From the NCBI GenBank assembly GCA_038222915.1, contig JBBRHH010000065.1:1-16304 (forward strand): 16,304 bases of DNA. The letters run 5' to 3'. The translations under genes and the position numbers were made by a program. The notes under the pieces were generated by a model. The model was not told where the DNA came from and did not search any database. It saw only the letters and a list, made by a program, of their open reading frames with translations. Below are positions 1-7,320 of this stretch, in pieces. Position 1 is the first letter of the stretch, and the number at the start of each line of letters is the position of its first letter. The DNA is from JBBRHH01 sp038222915 (GTDB taxonomy: Bacteria; Planctomycetota; Phycisphaerae; Tepidisphaerales; Tepidisphaeraceae).

Positions 1-178
1 CCATCAACAGCCAGAAAACGATCGGCGTCGCCAGCGCCCCCACGAACCGCTGCCGCTGACGCAGAAACCGGACCAGCTCCCGCCGGCACAGCGAAAACGC
101 CGGCAGAAGAAAACCCGCGTCGTTTCTCTGGGACGCGCTTACCAGCGAAGGGGCGATAACCGTACTGCTCAAACTCAT
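1..178 (-). CDS. ABC-2 type transporter permease, N-terminal part (cut by window edge)
   Basis: An open frame on the minus strand begins at an ATG (178-176) and runs off the left edge after 59 codons. The product begins with about 27 variable residues. After these comes a segment rich in Arg and Glu (CRRELVRFLRQRQRFVGALA), then a hydrophobic stretch starting TPIVFWLLM. In ABC-2 type permeases of the drug or antibiotic export group, this cytoplasmic arginine-rich helix followed by TPxxFW marks entry into the first membrane segment. The protein would be the membrane subunit of an ATP-driven exporter; its ATPase partner is not in the window. A purine-rich GGGGAG lies about 20 bp upstream of the ATG, too far to be a convincing ribosome site. 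An upstream ATG in another frame ends after four codons. The substrate cannot be told from this fragment. Confidence 0.6.
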   Translation of the reverse strand, partial: MSLSSTVIAPSLVSASQRNDAGFLLPAFSLCRRELVRFLRQRQRFVGALATPIVFWLLM

Positions 179-309
179 CGGCGAAACATTGTAAGCGCTC
201 CCCGCGCCCCATGGCGACACCTGGGTCATTAAGTCGCACCCCATCGTGGCCGATTAAATCGCCAGCGGCAGGACTGGGAGAAAAGCCCGCCGATCAACAG
301 GAGGCCAAA

Positions 310-582
310 GTGAAAATGAAAATGCTATTGATCGCAGCGATATTATGCGCCGGCGGCTGCAACGGCAGCCACCTACCCATCATCTGGGGCGTAAACGACG
401 GCCCAGTCCAACTCGACGGCGTCAAATACGACGCGAACCCACAGTACGCCACATACTCCGTCATCTTCGACCTCACGCCCCACCCCGCCGCGCAACCTCT
501 CCCGGCCTTCACCGACCAAGACGTCCGCCTTGCACAATCGCGCACCAGCGAAGGCTCAATTCTCACCGCCCACGCGGACTAA
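310..582 (+). CDS. Small putative lipoprotein of unknown function
   Basis: This is a 90-residue product that I do not recognise. The start is set by a perfect AGGAGG at 299-304, five bases before GTG 310. An ATG at 316, 11 bases from the same site, is the alternative. The frame stays open upstream to 211, but that part looks non-coding and lies before the ribosome site. The N terminus is a short signal peptide: Lys-rich MKMKM, then LLIAAILCAGGC. The cysteine after AGG fits a loose lipobox, so the protein is probably lipid-anchored and exported. The mature part, about 70 residues, is polar and proline-rich with no visible domain. It starts 131 bp from the divergent ABC-2 permease gene and ends 98 bp before the acyltransferase gene. 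A chance open frame is possible but unlikely given the ribosome site and signal peptide together. Confidence 0.5.
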   Translation: MKMKMLLIAAILCAGGCNGSHLPIIWGVNDGPVQLDGVKYDANPQYATYSVIFDLTPHPAAQPLPAFTDQDVRLAQSRTSEGSILTAHAD

Positions 583-642
583 CCAGATTGCGACCTATGC
601 TTATGTTCGCCGTCCAAGAATAGGGCCGTCTGACGTGCGAAT

Positions 643-670
643 TTGCGAGCTTCCGGCATGCCGCTACAAT
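643..670 (+). promoter_or_regulatory. Candidate sigma70-type promoter of the acyltransferase gene
   Basis: TTGCGA (643-648) and TACAAT (665-670) are separated by 16 bp. The -10 matches five of six consensus bases and the -35 matches four of six. The -10 ends only 10 bp before the GTG start at 681, so a transcript from it would have almost no leader. This agrees with the absence of a Shine-Dalgarno sequence. The spacer contains a perfect 10-bp palindrome, CGGCATGCCG (654-663), which could be a protein-binding site or chance. Confidence 0.4.
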
Positions 671-680
671 TTTCGCGAGT

Positions 681-1898
681 GTGAACATTCTAGATCCCAA
701 TCGTGGAAAATCTTCCGCCCAGCCCCTATCTACGTCGTTTTTAGATGGATTACGGGGCCTCGCTGCCATATTTGTTGTAGTCAACCATTCACGTACATTG
801 CTCTGGGAAGGTCATGCAAGCTACATCGAGCACGGAGCCGGCGGTCCGATTGCCCACAAGCTGATGGTCTACGCCTCGAGTATGTTCCGATACGGCCATG
901 AAGCTGTGCTCTTCTTTTTTGTTCTGTCTGGCTTCGTCATTCATCTCCGATACGCAAGACGATTGGCATTAGACGGTGTAAAGAGTCGTTTCGACTGGTT
1001 CTCGTATGTCTACCGCCGCGCGCGCAGACTATATCCACCCCTTCTGTTTGCGTTACTCCTGACCTCCGTTTTGGATCACATCGGCAAGCGACATGGATTC
1101 TTGATATACGTCCATCAGACCCCGGTGGACATTATCAACCGCATGTTCAACCCCCATTACGGTTGGCGCAACGCTCTCGGCAACTTGCTTTTTCTGGTGG
1201 AAACCTATGTCCCGGCTTGGGGTACCGATACTCCGTTGTGGTCCCTAAAATTCGAGTGGTGGTTCTATATGCTGTATCCATTGGCATGGTGGCTCTCCCG
1301 CCGCTCCATCGCTCTCGCCACTGTCGCCGTCGCATTGGGACTATTCTTAAGTTTCCATCCGGCGCTGTTGGGCATGCGGCTCCTGAGTGACGTTCTCAGA
1401 ATGATGTTGATCTGGTGGATGGGCGCGTTGCTCGCCGACGTCTATGTCGGCCGGCTGCCGATCTCGTTTTCATCGATCGCGCCCGTGTCCCTTCTTCTCC
1501 CCATCGCTGTGGCTTGCCGGCAGTATCATCAACTAAGCGATCATCTCTGGGGCCTGTCATTCTCTGGCCTAATCGCACTTGGGTTCACGTTGCAACAGCG
1601 TGGCTTCGACTTAAATTTCCTTAAGCGGCTTAAACCGTTAGGTGGCATGTCATACACGTTATACGTCACCCACGTTCCAATTCTGGTTTTATTAAGCGGG
1701 TGGGTGATGTCGAGAACGGCTACGCCCCAGTTACCACATCATTTTGGATGGGTGTTCATTGGCGTCGTTCTCTCCACCGCGTTTGCGTGGCCGATGCACT
1801 TCTTGCTCGAAAAGCCATTCACAGGCGGCCGAACTCACGCTCCTGGTGTACCGCCGCGTGACCAAGAGAGCGAACGGCGCAATCCCCAACTTCTATGA
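681..1898 (+). CDS. Acyltransferase 3 family membrane protein (sugar O-acyltransferase)
   Basis: This 405-residue integral membrane protein transfers an acyl group, usually acetyl, to a sugar of a surface or secreted glycan. The family signature opens the domain: FLDGLRGLAAIFVVVNHSR at residues 20-38, with the family's conserved His at 36. Next come FFFVLSGFVI (78-87), the basic loop YRRARRLYPP (111-120), and roughly ten hydrophobic segments ending near LLEKPF. Length is usual for the family. GTG 681 is the only sensible start: the next upstream GTG is in another frame and is followed at once by a stop, and the first internal Met lies inside the domain. No Shine-Dalgarno is visible. Codon use is mixed (GTA, TTG, ACA, CGT are common) and differs from the C-ending bias of the export cluster, which hints at separate origin. 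It may modify the polysaccharide made by the cluster at 4039-11836; that is inference. Confidence 0.88.
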   Translation: MNILDPNRGKSSAQPLSTSFLDGLRGLAAIFVVVNHSRTLLWEGHASYIEHGAGGPIAHKLMVYASSMFRYGHEAVLFFFVLSGFVIHLRYARRLALDGVKSRFDWFSYVYRRARRLYPPLLFALLLTSVLDHIGKRHGFLIYVHQTPVDIINRMFNPHYGWRNALGNLLFLVETYVPAWGTDTPLWSLKFEWWFYMLYPLAWWLSRRSIALATVAVALGLFLSFHPALLGMRLLSDVLRMMLIWWMGALLADVYVGRLPISFSSIAPVSLLLPIAVACRQYHQLSDHLWGLSFSGLIALGFTLQQRGFDLNFLKRLKPLGGMSYTLYVTHVPILVLLSGWVMSRTATPQLPHHFGWVFIGVVLSTAFAWPMHFLLEKPFTGGRTHAPGVPPRDQESERRNPQLL

Positions 1899-1926
1899 CA
1901 TCAAGTCAACCGCGCAACGATCGCAG

Positions 1927-2601
1927 TCAATCCGCAAGCGGCTTCACCATAATGTTCCTGTAATGCACTTCGCTCCCGGGATCATGTCCCTGCAGCGCAA
2001 ACGTCCCGTGTGAAATCACCCGCCCCGGCATCCCCGCCACCGCCGCCGGTGGGTCGGCCTCCGTCCAATCCGTCGTCACTTTCCCGTCGACTTTCAAGGT
2101 CACGTGCTTCCCCTCAACGATAATCTCGTAGAGGAACCACTTGTTGTCCTCCGCCGGCGGCGTGTTCATCACATCTTTCACGTTATATAAACCGCCGGTC
2201 TTTTTCTGATCCCCGTGCGTCTGGTTCACCTGCGCCTCAAAACCCTTCGAAGGCCAGCTCTTCTCCTGATATTCCGTGTGAAAATAAACCCCGCTGTTCG
2301 CTTTCGGGAACGTCATCACCTCGGCCTTGAAGTGAAAGTTCTTAAAGTCGTGATCCTTCACCGGCCCATCATAGAACAGGTGCCCCGGCCCACGACCGTG
2401 CACCACCAGTTCACCCTTGTCCACAGTAAAGCTCTTGGCGTTCTCGCCAATCTTCCACCCATCCAGCGTCTTCCCATCGTACAGGCTGTAAAACCCATCC
2501 GCGTCCGGCTTGGGCGCAGCCGGCTTGTCTTCCGCAAACGCAATCCCAATCGCCAGCACTGGCAGCAAAAGCGCCGCGCTCAAACTTAAAATAGCTCGCA
2601 T
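1927..2601 (-). CDS. Exported DUF1080 (3-keto-disaccharide hydrolase) family protein
   Basis: This is a 224-residue secreted protein of the DUF1080 family, a concanavalin-like beta-sandwich domain abundant in Planctomycetota, Verrucomicrobiota and Bacteroidota. Characterised members hydrolyse 3-keto-glycosides. The signal peptide covers residues 1-23 and probably cleaves after AFA. The family opening GFYSLYDGKTLDGWK follows at 36-50. Further typical segments are the ANSGVYFHTEY region, FEAQV, GGLYNV, and the closing HYRNIMVKPL. ATG 2601 is chosen because GGAGG sits five bases upstream; a TTG one codon earlier is the alternative. It lies 68 bp downstream of the DUF481 gene on the same strand, so the two may share a transcript. 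It converges with the acyltransferase gene, leaving 28 bp between stops and no terminator hairpin that I can see. The actual substrate is unknown. Confidence 0.87.
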   Translation of the reverse strand: MRAILSLSAALLLPVLAIGIAFAEDKPAAPKPDADGFYSLYDGKTLDGWKIGENAKSFTVDKGELVVHGRGPGHLFYDGPVKDHDFKNFHFKAEVMTFPKANSGVYFHTEYQEKSWPSKGFEAQVNQTHGDQKKTGGLYNVKDVMNTPPAEDNKWFLYEIIVEGKHVTLKVDGKVTTDWTEADPPAAVAGMPGRVISHGTFALQGHDPGSEVHYRNIMVKPLAD

Positions 2602-2669
2602 CAATTCCTCCGGGTAGAACTCCCCGAAGGCTACGGGGCAGTCCAGATCCAGTCAATCCCAGCACACGC

Positions 2670-3686
2670 CTAGAACGTCCAGCCAACGCCCAGGATATAT
2701 CGCAGGTCATTCTCCCGCGCATCCGGAGCCGGCTCGGAGTCATGATTAAACTGGAACTTGAACTCGCCAAACATCGTCTTTGTAAATGACGCCCGCACCC
2801 CGGCCTCCGTCGTCAGGAAAAACTGGCTCAAATTCTCCAGACTCGGATAAATCTCAAAATTGTTGAACACCTTCACCGCATCGTTGAACTTGTAATCAAA
2901 GTGATAAGCCAGCCGCAACGCCACGTGGTCATTGGTGCCGTCATTGCTGAAATCCTCATAGAACCACGACAGGCCGCCCTCTGTGTTGAAGTTGATCTTT
3001 TCGCTCTCCACCCACTGATAACCAACGCCCACACCCGGCGTAAACCGGATGTTCAAATCCGCAATGCGATCCCGCGCGAATCGCGCATCTGCATAAGCAT
3101 AAAACTTCTTCGTAAAGAAATAGTCGTACTTCGCTTCCACAAACCAACTGTCCGTCGTCGTCGACTTGTTCCCCGTCGACGTGTCCTGCTGCCGGCCATA
3201 AAGATATCCAGCCCCAACCGTGATTCGATCATCCACTCCGCGCCGAACCGCATCCAGGCTCAGATTCAGCGCCTCCGTGTTCGAATTCCCACGCGTGATC
3301 AGCCCGCCGGACGAAAAACTCCCCGTCCACTTCACTGGCGGCGGATTGATCGTATCGACCTGCGCCAGCGAAACCTGCTGCGGCTGCAGCGCCCCACCTG
3401 CCACCACCGCAACACTCCCCGGATCGCCATTGGCAATCTTCTGATGGATGACCGTCCCGTCCTTCAAATGTATCTCCACCGGCCCATCGCTCGAGAAAGT
3501 CTGCACGTCCGCAAGGTTCACCTTCACCTCGCCGGCCACCTTCGTAACGATGGTAAGCTTGCCGCTATCAAGACTTCCAATCGTTCCAGTCAGCTTGTCG
3601 CCATTCTTGAAAATGACCTGATCAGCTAGAGCAACGTCCGTTGTAACAGCAGCACACAGCAGCAGAATTGCACAAATAGATCGCAT
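2670..3686 (-). CDS. DUF481 (YdiY-like) outer-membrane beta-barrel protein with N-terminal strand-rich domain
   Basis: This is a 338-residue exported protein. A signal peptide spans residues 1-21 (cleavage near ALA-D). Residues 22-114 hold a strand-rich domain that starts QVIFKNGDKLTG and has two related strand units (KDGTVIH... is the second); such SH3/Sm-like segments often precede DUF481. From about 118 (WTGSFSSGGLITRGNSNTEA) to the end, alternating polar and aromatic strands form a typical DUF481 barrel, and the chain ends in phenylalanine (GVGWTF), the usual outer-membrane insertion signal. DUF481 proteins resemble the E. coli YdiY protein; their role is not settled. ATG 3686 follows an AAGGA at a somewhat long spacing of about 13 bases. 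It is the first gene of a possible two-gene unit with DUF1080. Confidence 0.87.
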   Translation of the reverse strand: MRSICAILLLCAAVTTDVALADQVIFKNGDKLTGTIGSLDSGKLTIVTKVAGEVKVNLADVQTFSSDGPVEIHLKDGTVIHQKIANGDPGSVAVVAGGALQPQQVSLAQVDTINPPPVKWTGSFSSGGLITRGNSNTEALNLSLDAVRRGVDDRITVGAGYLYGRQQDTSTGNKSTTTDSWFVEAKYDYFFTKKFYAYADARFARDRIADLNIRFTPGVGVGYQWVESEKINFNTEGGLSWFYEDFSNDGTNDHVALRLAYHFDYKFNDAVKVFNNFEIYPSLENLSQFFLTTEAGVRASFTKTMFGEFKFQFNHDSEPAPDARENDLRYILGVGWTF

Positions 3687-3713
3687 GGCAGTTCCGTTTC
3701 CTTCTCAAAAACC

Positions 3714-3734
3714 AAAAAACGCCCTTGGCGGGCA
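3714..3734 (-). terminator. Short hairpin with T tract in the DUF481 leader (attenuator-like)
   Basis: On the minus strand, GCCC (3733-3730), a five-base loop and GGGC (3724-3721), extendable by one U-G wobble, are followed after one G by six T (3719-3714). It lies between the candidate promoter and the DUF481 start codon, so it could act as a weak transcription attenuator. The stem is only four or five pairs, so it may be without function. Confidence 0.2.
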
Positions 3735-3746
3735 AGCAAGGCGAGA

Positions 3747-3776
3747 AACATAGTGGGACGGCCACCTAAAGACCAA
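3747..3776 (-). promoter_or_regulatory. Candidate promoter of the DUF481-DUF1080 unit
   Basis: Read on the minus strand, TTGGTC (3776-3771) and TATGTT (3752-3747) are 18 bp apart, about 60 bp upstream of the DUF481 ATG. Four of six bases match at each box. It is the best promoter-like pair I can find in this gap. Confidence 0.25.
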
Positions 3777-4038
3777 TAACGTATGCACATGCGACAACTT
3801 ATAAAGACTCATTTCCCCAATCCCCGAAAATATCACCTTTGCACCAACCCATTTGTGAGTATGCTTGTCCTGACTGGGGGCTCTGGTGGACTTTGTCCGC
3901 CGGGTCGTCCGATAACGATAAGGCAGCGGCATACCATTCAGACTGAACGGCCATGGCGGTCAACGAACCGCTCCAAATGGTCGATGGTGCGCTAGTTGAT
4001 ATGAGAATTTGAACGTTCTGGGGCGTGAGGTGAGTTGT

Positions 4039-4851
4039 ATGACCGGAGAAATGTTCCTCGAACTAGGCAAGTACCGCGGCCTGCTCGGCATGCTCGCATG
4101 GCGCGACATCCGCGTCCGATACAAACAGTCGGTCATGGGCGTCCTCTGGGCATTTATGATGCCCCTTATCCAGGCCGTCGTCCTCTGGTCCATCTTCAAG
4201 TTCGGCGGCGCTGACATGGCCAAGAAAGTCAGCGACCCCTACTTCCTCTTCGTCCTCTCCGGCGTCATCCCATGGACATTCTTCGCCAGCGGCGTCGGCA
4301 TGAGCATCGAAAGCCTCACCCGCAACAGTCGTCTCGTCACCAAGATCTATTTCCCCCGCGAAGTCTTCCCCCTCGGCTCCGTCGTCGCCTCCCTCGTCGA
4401 CTTCGGCATCGCAATGACCGTCTTTATCCCGGTTTACATCTACTTTCTCATTACCGCCTCCAAGGACGTTCATCTCACCCCGATGCTTCTTCTCATTCCG
4501 GTCGTCCTCATCATCGAAATCCTCTTCGTCGCCGGCCTCTCCCTCATTCTCTCCATGTCCAATCTCTTCTTCCGCGACGTCAAATACATCATGACCTTCG
4601 TCCTGCAGCTCTGGTTCTTCGCAACCAACGTCATGTACCCGATCAAATTTGAGCACTACCCCGCCCTCCAGTGGATCCCCGCCGTCAACCCCATGATCCC
4701 CATTATCGAATCGTTCCGCGACTGCTTCATGGGCCGCCCACTGCAAAACGCCACCGGCCTCCTCATCAGCGCCATCATCGCCCTGGTCACCTTCTTCGCC
4801 GGCTGGACCGCCTTCCACAAAGCCGAATTCAAATTCGCGGAGTACGTCTGA
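4039..4851 (+). CDS. wzm: ABC-2 type polysaccharide exporter permease (Wzm/TagG family)
   Basis: This 270-residue inner-membrane permease moves a lipid-linked polysaccharide across the cytoplasmic membrane together with the ATPase encoded next. The amphipathic N-terminal segment WRDIRVRYKQSVMGVLW (21-37) is the hallmark of the Wzm/KpsM/TagG group. About six hydrophobic segments follow, near 38-55, 70-90, 118-140, 148-172, 185-203 and 240-258. The FFRDVKYI element (177-184) and the NPM motif (217-219) are also typical. Length fits the family (about 260-280). ATG 4039 is chosen because GAGGTGA (4027-4033) sits five bases upstream. A TTG ten codons earlier (4009) is open but has no such site. 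It heads a cluster of seven same-strand genes. Confidence in family is high; the exact glycan is not known. Confidence 0.93.
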   Translation: MTGEMFLELGKYRGLLGMLAWRDIRVRYKQSVMGVLWAFMMPLIQAVVLWSIFKFGGADMAKKVSDPYFLFVLSGVIPWTFFASGVGMSIESLTRNSRLVTKIYFPREVFPLGSVVASLVDFGIAMTVFIPVYIYFLITASKDVHLTPMLLLIPVVLIIEILFVAGLSLILSMSNLFFRDVKYIMTFVLQLWFFATNVMYPIKFEHYPALQWIPAVNPMIPIIESFRDCFMGRPLQNATGLLISAIIALVTFFAGWTAFHKAEFKFAEYV

Positions 4852-4915
4852 CCCTGAACACTGGACCGACCACTGAACCCCAACGAGTAAACCCCGACCC
4901 CTCACCACTGATATC

Positions 4916-6232
4916 ATGAGCGAACCGGTCATCACCTTCGATCACATTTACAAAAAGTTCTCGCGCGGCGAGCAACACACGAGCCTCCGCGACTTCCTCC
5001 CCGCGATGGCCAAAAAGTTGTTTCGCGGCAAGAAAGCCTTCGACGCCACCGCCCTGGAAGGCAAGCAGTTCTGGGCCGTCCAGGACGTCTCCTTCCAGCT
5101 CAAACGCGGCGAATCCATGGGCATCATCGGCCCCAACGGCTCCGGAAAAAGCACCACCCTCAAACTCCTCAGCGGCATCCTTCGCCCCGACAGCGGAAAC
5201 TTTAGCGTCAAAGGCCGCCTCTCCGCTCTCATCGAAGTCGGCGCCGGCTTCCACCCCGACCTCACCGGCCGCGAAAATGTCTTCCTCAACGGCCGCATCC
5301 TCGGCATGACCCGCAAGGAGCTCCAGGCCAAATTCGCCGATATCGTCGAATTCTCCGGCGTCGGTGAATTCATCGACACACCCGTCAAACGCTACAGCTC
5401 CGGCATGGCCGTCCGACTCGGCTTCGCCGTCGCCGCCTACATCGAACCCGACGTCCTCCTCGTCGACGAAGTCCTCGCCGTCGGCGACATGGAGTTCCGC
5501 AGCCGCTGCCACGCCCGCATGGAAGCCATGCGTAAAAACGGCGTCACCATGATCCTCGTCAGCCACAACCTCAACGAAGTCCGCAACCTCTGTGAGCAAA
5601 CCGTCATGCTCTACAAAGGTGAAATGCAGATGCACGGCCAAACCCAGAAGGTCCTCGAAAAATACTATCAAACCGTCAGCGATCGCATCAAAAACGAACA
5701 GGACAAGCGCACCGCCGAACAATACAAAGACCGCGGCCCCACCGGCATCAAGCTCAAAGGCATCACCCTCCACGACTCCAAGGGCAACATCACCGAGACC
5801 ATCGGGTCCGGCCAGCCCATGACCGTCCGCATCGCCTACAAGACCACCCGCCGAATCGAAAAGCCCACCTTCGTCGTGGAGCTCATGTGGGCCGCCGACG
5901 ACTTCCTCGCCACCGTCTTCAACACCAAACACGACAAGGTCCAACTTGCCGATCTCGAGGGCGACGGCTACGTCGATCTCAAGATCGACACCATGCTCAT
6001 CGAGCCCAACGTGTTTGGCCTCCGAATCTCTGTCTCCGAGGGCGATGGTCTGGCCCTCGACGTCATCCCCCGCATCCGCTTTGTCATCAGCGAAGAACGG
6101 CCTGTTCCAGGCGTCTTTGCCCTGACACACACGTGGGAAGCCGTGAATTCCGGGCCGCAAGAAACTCCAGCCGAGTTGCACGCCGGCAATGGCGCTCTGC
6201 GCCAGCCGGACAGCGTCGGCGTAAGTTCCTAA
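4916..6232 (+). CDS. wzt: ABC transporter ATPase of polysaccharide export (Wzt) with C-terminal domain
   Basis: This 438-residue protein is the ATPase partner of the preceding permease. Visible in order are Walker A GPNGSGKST (72-80), the family-typical YSSGMAVRLGFA signature (160-171), Walker B VLLVDE (180-185) and the switch His in SHNLNEV (217). A linker at 250-277 leads into a beta-rich domain at about 278-408 (IKLKGITLHDSKG ... IRFVISEE). This matches the Wzt C-terminal domain, which in E. coli O8/O9a binds the capped end of the O-antigen. ATPases of this group without that domain are around 220-260 residues, so the extra domain is clear. It starts 64 bp after wzm, and no Shine-Dalgarno precedes the ATG, although the start is firm because the conserved N-terminal strand begins at once. 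The last 30 residues look unstructured. Confidence 0.94.
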   Translation: MSEPVITFDHIYKKFSRGEQHTSLRDFLPAMAKKLFRGKKAFDATALEGKQFWAVQDVSFQLKRGESMGIIGPNGSGKSTTLKLLSGILRPDSGNFSVKGRLSALIEVGAGFHPDLTGRENVFLNGRILGMTRKELQAKFADIVEFSGVGEFIDTPVKRYSSGMAVRLGFAVAAYIEPDVLLVDEVLAVGDMEFRSRCHARMEAMRKNGVTMILVSHNLNEVRNLCEQTVMLYKGEMQMHGQTQKVLEKYYQTVSDRIKNEQDKRTAEQYKDRGPTGIKLKGITLHDSKGNITETIGSGQPMTVRIAYKTTRRIEKPTFVVELMWAADDFLATVFNTKHDKVQLADLEGDGYVDLKIDTMLIEPNVFGLRISVSEGDGLALDVIPRIRFVISEERPVPGVFALTHTWEAVNSGPQETPAELHAGNGALRQPDSVGVSS

Positions 6233-6262
6233 CGAGGACAACCAGTACTGGGGTTTGCCGCC

Positions 6263-7279
6263 GTGTCGCACCGCGTTCCTGTGACTGTTCTCATGCCGGT
6301 CTTCAATGCGCGCCGCTATTTGCTGGCGTCGCTGCGATCGGTCCTTAGCCAGGACACCTCCGACTTCGAGCTCCTTGTTATCAACGACGGCAGCACCGAC
6401 GGCTCCGAAACCCTCCTCGCCGTCGTCGACGATCCCCGCGTCCGCATTATCAATCAGCCCCACGCAGGCATCGTCTCCGCCCTCAATCGCGGCGTCGACG
6501 AAGCCCGCGGCGATCTCATCGCCCGCATGGACGCCGACGACATCGCCCTTCCCCACCGCCTTCGACTCCAGCTCGCGTTCATGAACGACAACCCCGACAT
6601 CCACCTCCTCGGCTCCCGCTTCCTCTACATCGACGCCCGCGGCCGAACCCTCTTCAGCCCGCCCTGGCCTATCCGCGACGAAGATATCCGCCGAACCTTG
6701 CCGGTCTTCAACTGCTTCACTCATCCGACAGTAATGTTCCGCAGGCAAAGTGTGCTCGCCGTCGGCGGCTACCGCCAGGAATTGCAGTACCAGGAAGACT
6801 ACGATCTCTGGCTGCGGCTCATCGACCGCCACCGCGTCGCACAACTGGATGAAATGCTGCTGTATTACCGGCTGTCGCGCGCCTCCATCAGCTTCCGCAA
6901 CCGCCACCAGCAAAGCACAGTACTCGATGGAATGGTCAAAGAGTTGAGCCGACAGCGCCGATCAGATGGACAGGACCTTCTTCAGCGCGGCGCCGGCCTC
7001 GAGGAGTTGCGTCGTGAATTGGAACAGCTCGCAACCCCCCGCGCCAAACGTCGTCGCTGGGGCCGGCAAATGATTGGAATGGCACAGGGATGCCTGCAGG
7101 CGGGTCGCCGTCTGCAGTCCATCCAGTTCGCTTTGGAGGCGGTATGGAACGACCCCGGAACACGTTGGAACTGGACCGTCCTGGGACGCAGTTTCGCTCC
7201 CGACTGGCTGAGGGCGCAGGCCCTGTACGCGCGTCGGCGATGGAGAATGACCCACGTCGCGACAACCCTGACGGCGTAA
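6263..7279 (+). CDS. Glycosyltransferase family 2
   Basis: This 338-residue cytoplasmic glycosyltransferase has a GT-A fold and uses a nucleotide-sugar donor to add a sugar to the growing glycan. The N-terminal strand VTVLMPVFNARRYL (7-20), the nucleotide-binding DGSTD (42-46) and the metal-binding region ARMDADD (87-93) are classical for GT2. QEDYDLWLRL (177-186) supplies the probable catalytic acidic pair ED. The last 110 residues are basic and Arg-rich and may lie against the membrane. GTG 6263 is used because the first internal Met (residue 11) would remove part of the first strand. No Shine-Dalgarno is visible in the 30-bp gap after wzt. Donor and linkage cannot be read from sequence. 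Confidence 0.9.
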   Translation: MSHRVPVTVLMPVFNARRYLLASLRSVLSQDTSDFELLVINDGSTDGSETLLAVVDDPRVRIINQPHAGIVSALNRGVDEARGDLIARMDADDIALPHRLRLQLAFMNDNPDIHLLGSRFLYIDARGRTLFSPPWPIRDEDIRRTLPVFNCFTHPTVMFRRQSVLAVGGYRQELQYQEDYDLWLRLIDRHRVAQLDEMLLYYRLSRASISFRNRHQQSTVLDGMVKELSRQRRSDGQDLLQRGAGLEELRRELEQLATPRAKRRRWGRQMIGMAQGCLQAGRRLQSIQFALEAVWNDPGTRWNWTVLGRSFAPDWLRAQALYARRRWRMTHVATTLTA

Positions 7280-7320
7280 AGCAACGTCCGAAAAACGATT
7301 CACGGAGGCCGCAGATTCGC

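Larger units (their letters stand above)
3687..4038. other. Divergent intergenic region between DUF481 and the export cluster
   Basis: This 352-bp stretch separates the minus-strand DUF481 gene from the plus-strand Wzm gene and must hold promoters for both. Apart from the minus-strand promoter candidate and small hairpin listed separately, I see no convincing -35/-10 pair for the plus-strand operon, no repeat and no RNA gene. Open frames here are short and unlike any protein I know. Confidence 0.7.

Noticed and set aside
2622..2638. CCCCG ... CGGGG hairpin between DUF481 and DUF1080
   Set aside because: Only five pairs and no T run on either strand, so not a believable terminator. It may be chance.
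4829..6913. Very long minus-strand open frame (694 codons), with similar ones at 7300-9207, 10190-11185, 12685-14037 and 15163-16284
   Set aside because: They lie opposite firmly identified genes. The translations are Gly/Ala/Val/Asp/Glu-rich with no domains, as expected when the sense strand uses codons ending in C and so avoids stops on the complement.
7090..7320. Upstream extension of the second GT2 gene
   Set aside because: The family domain starts just after ATG 7321. The extra 77 residues overlap the previous gene and read as its frame shadow.
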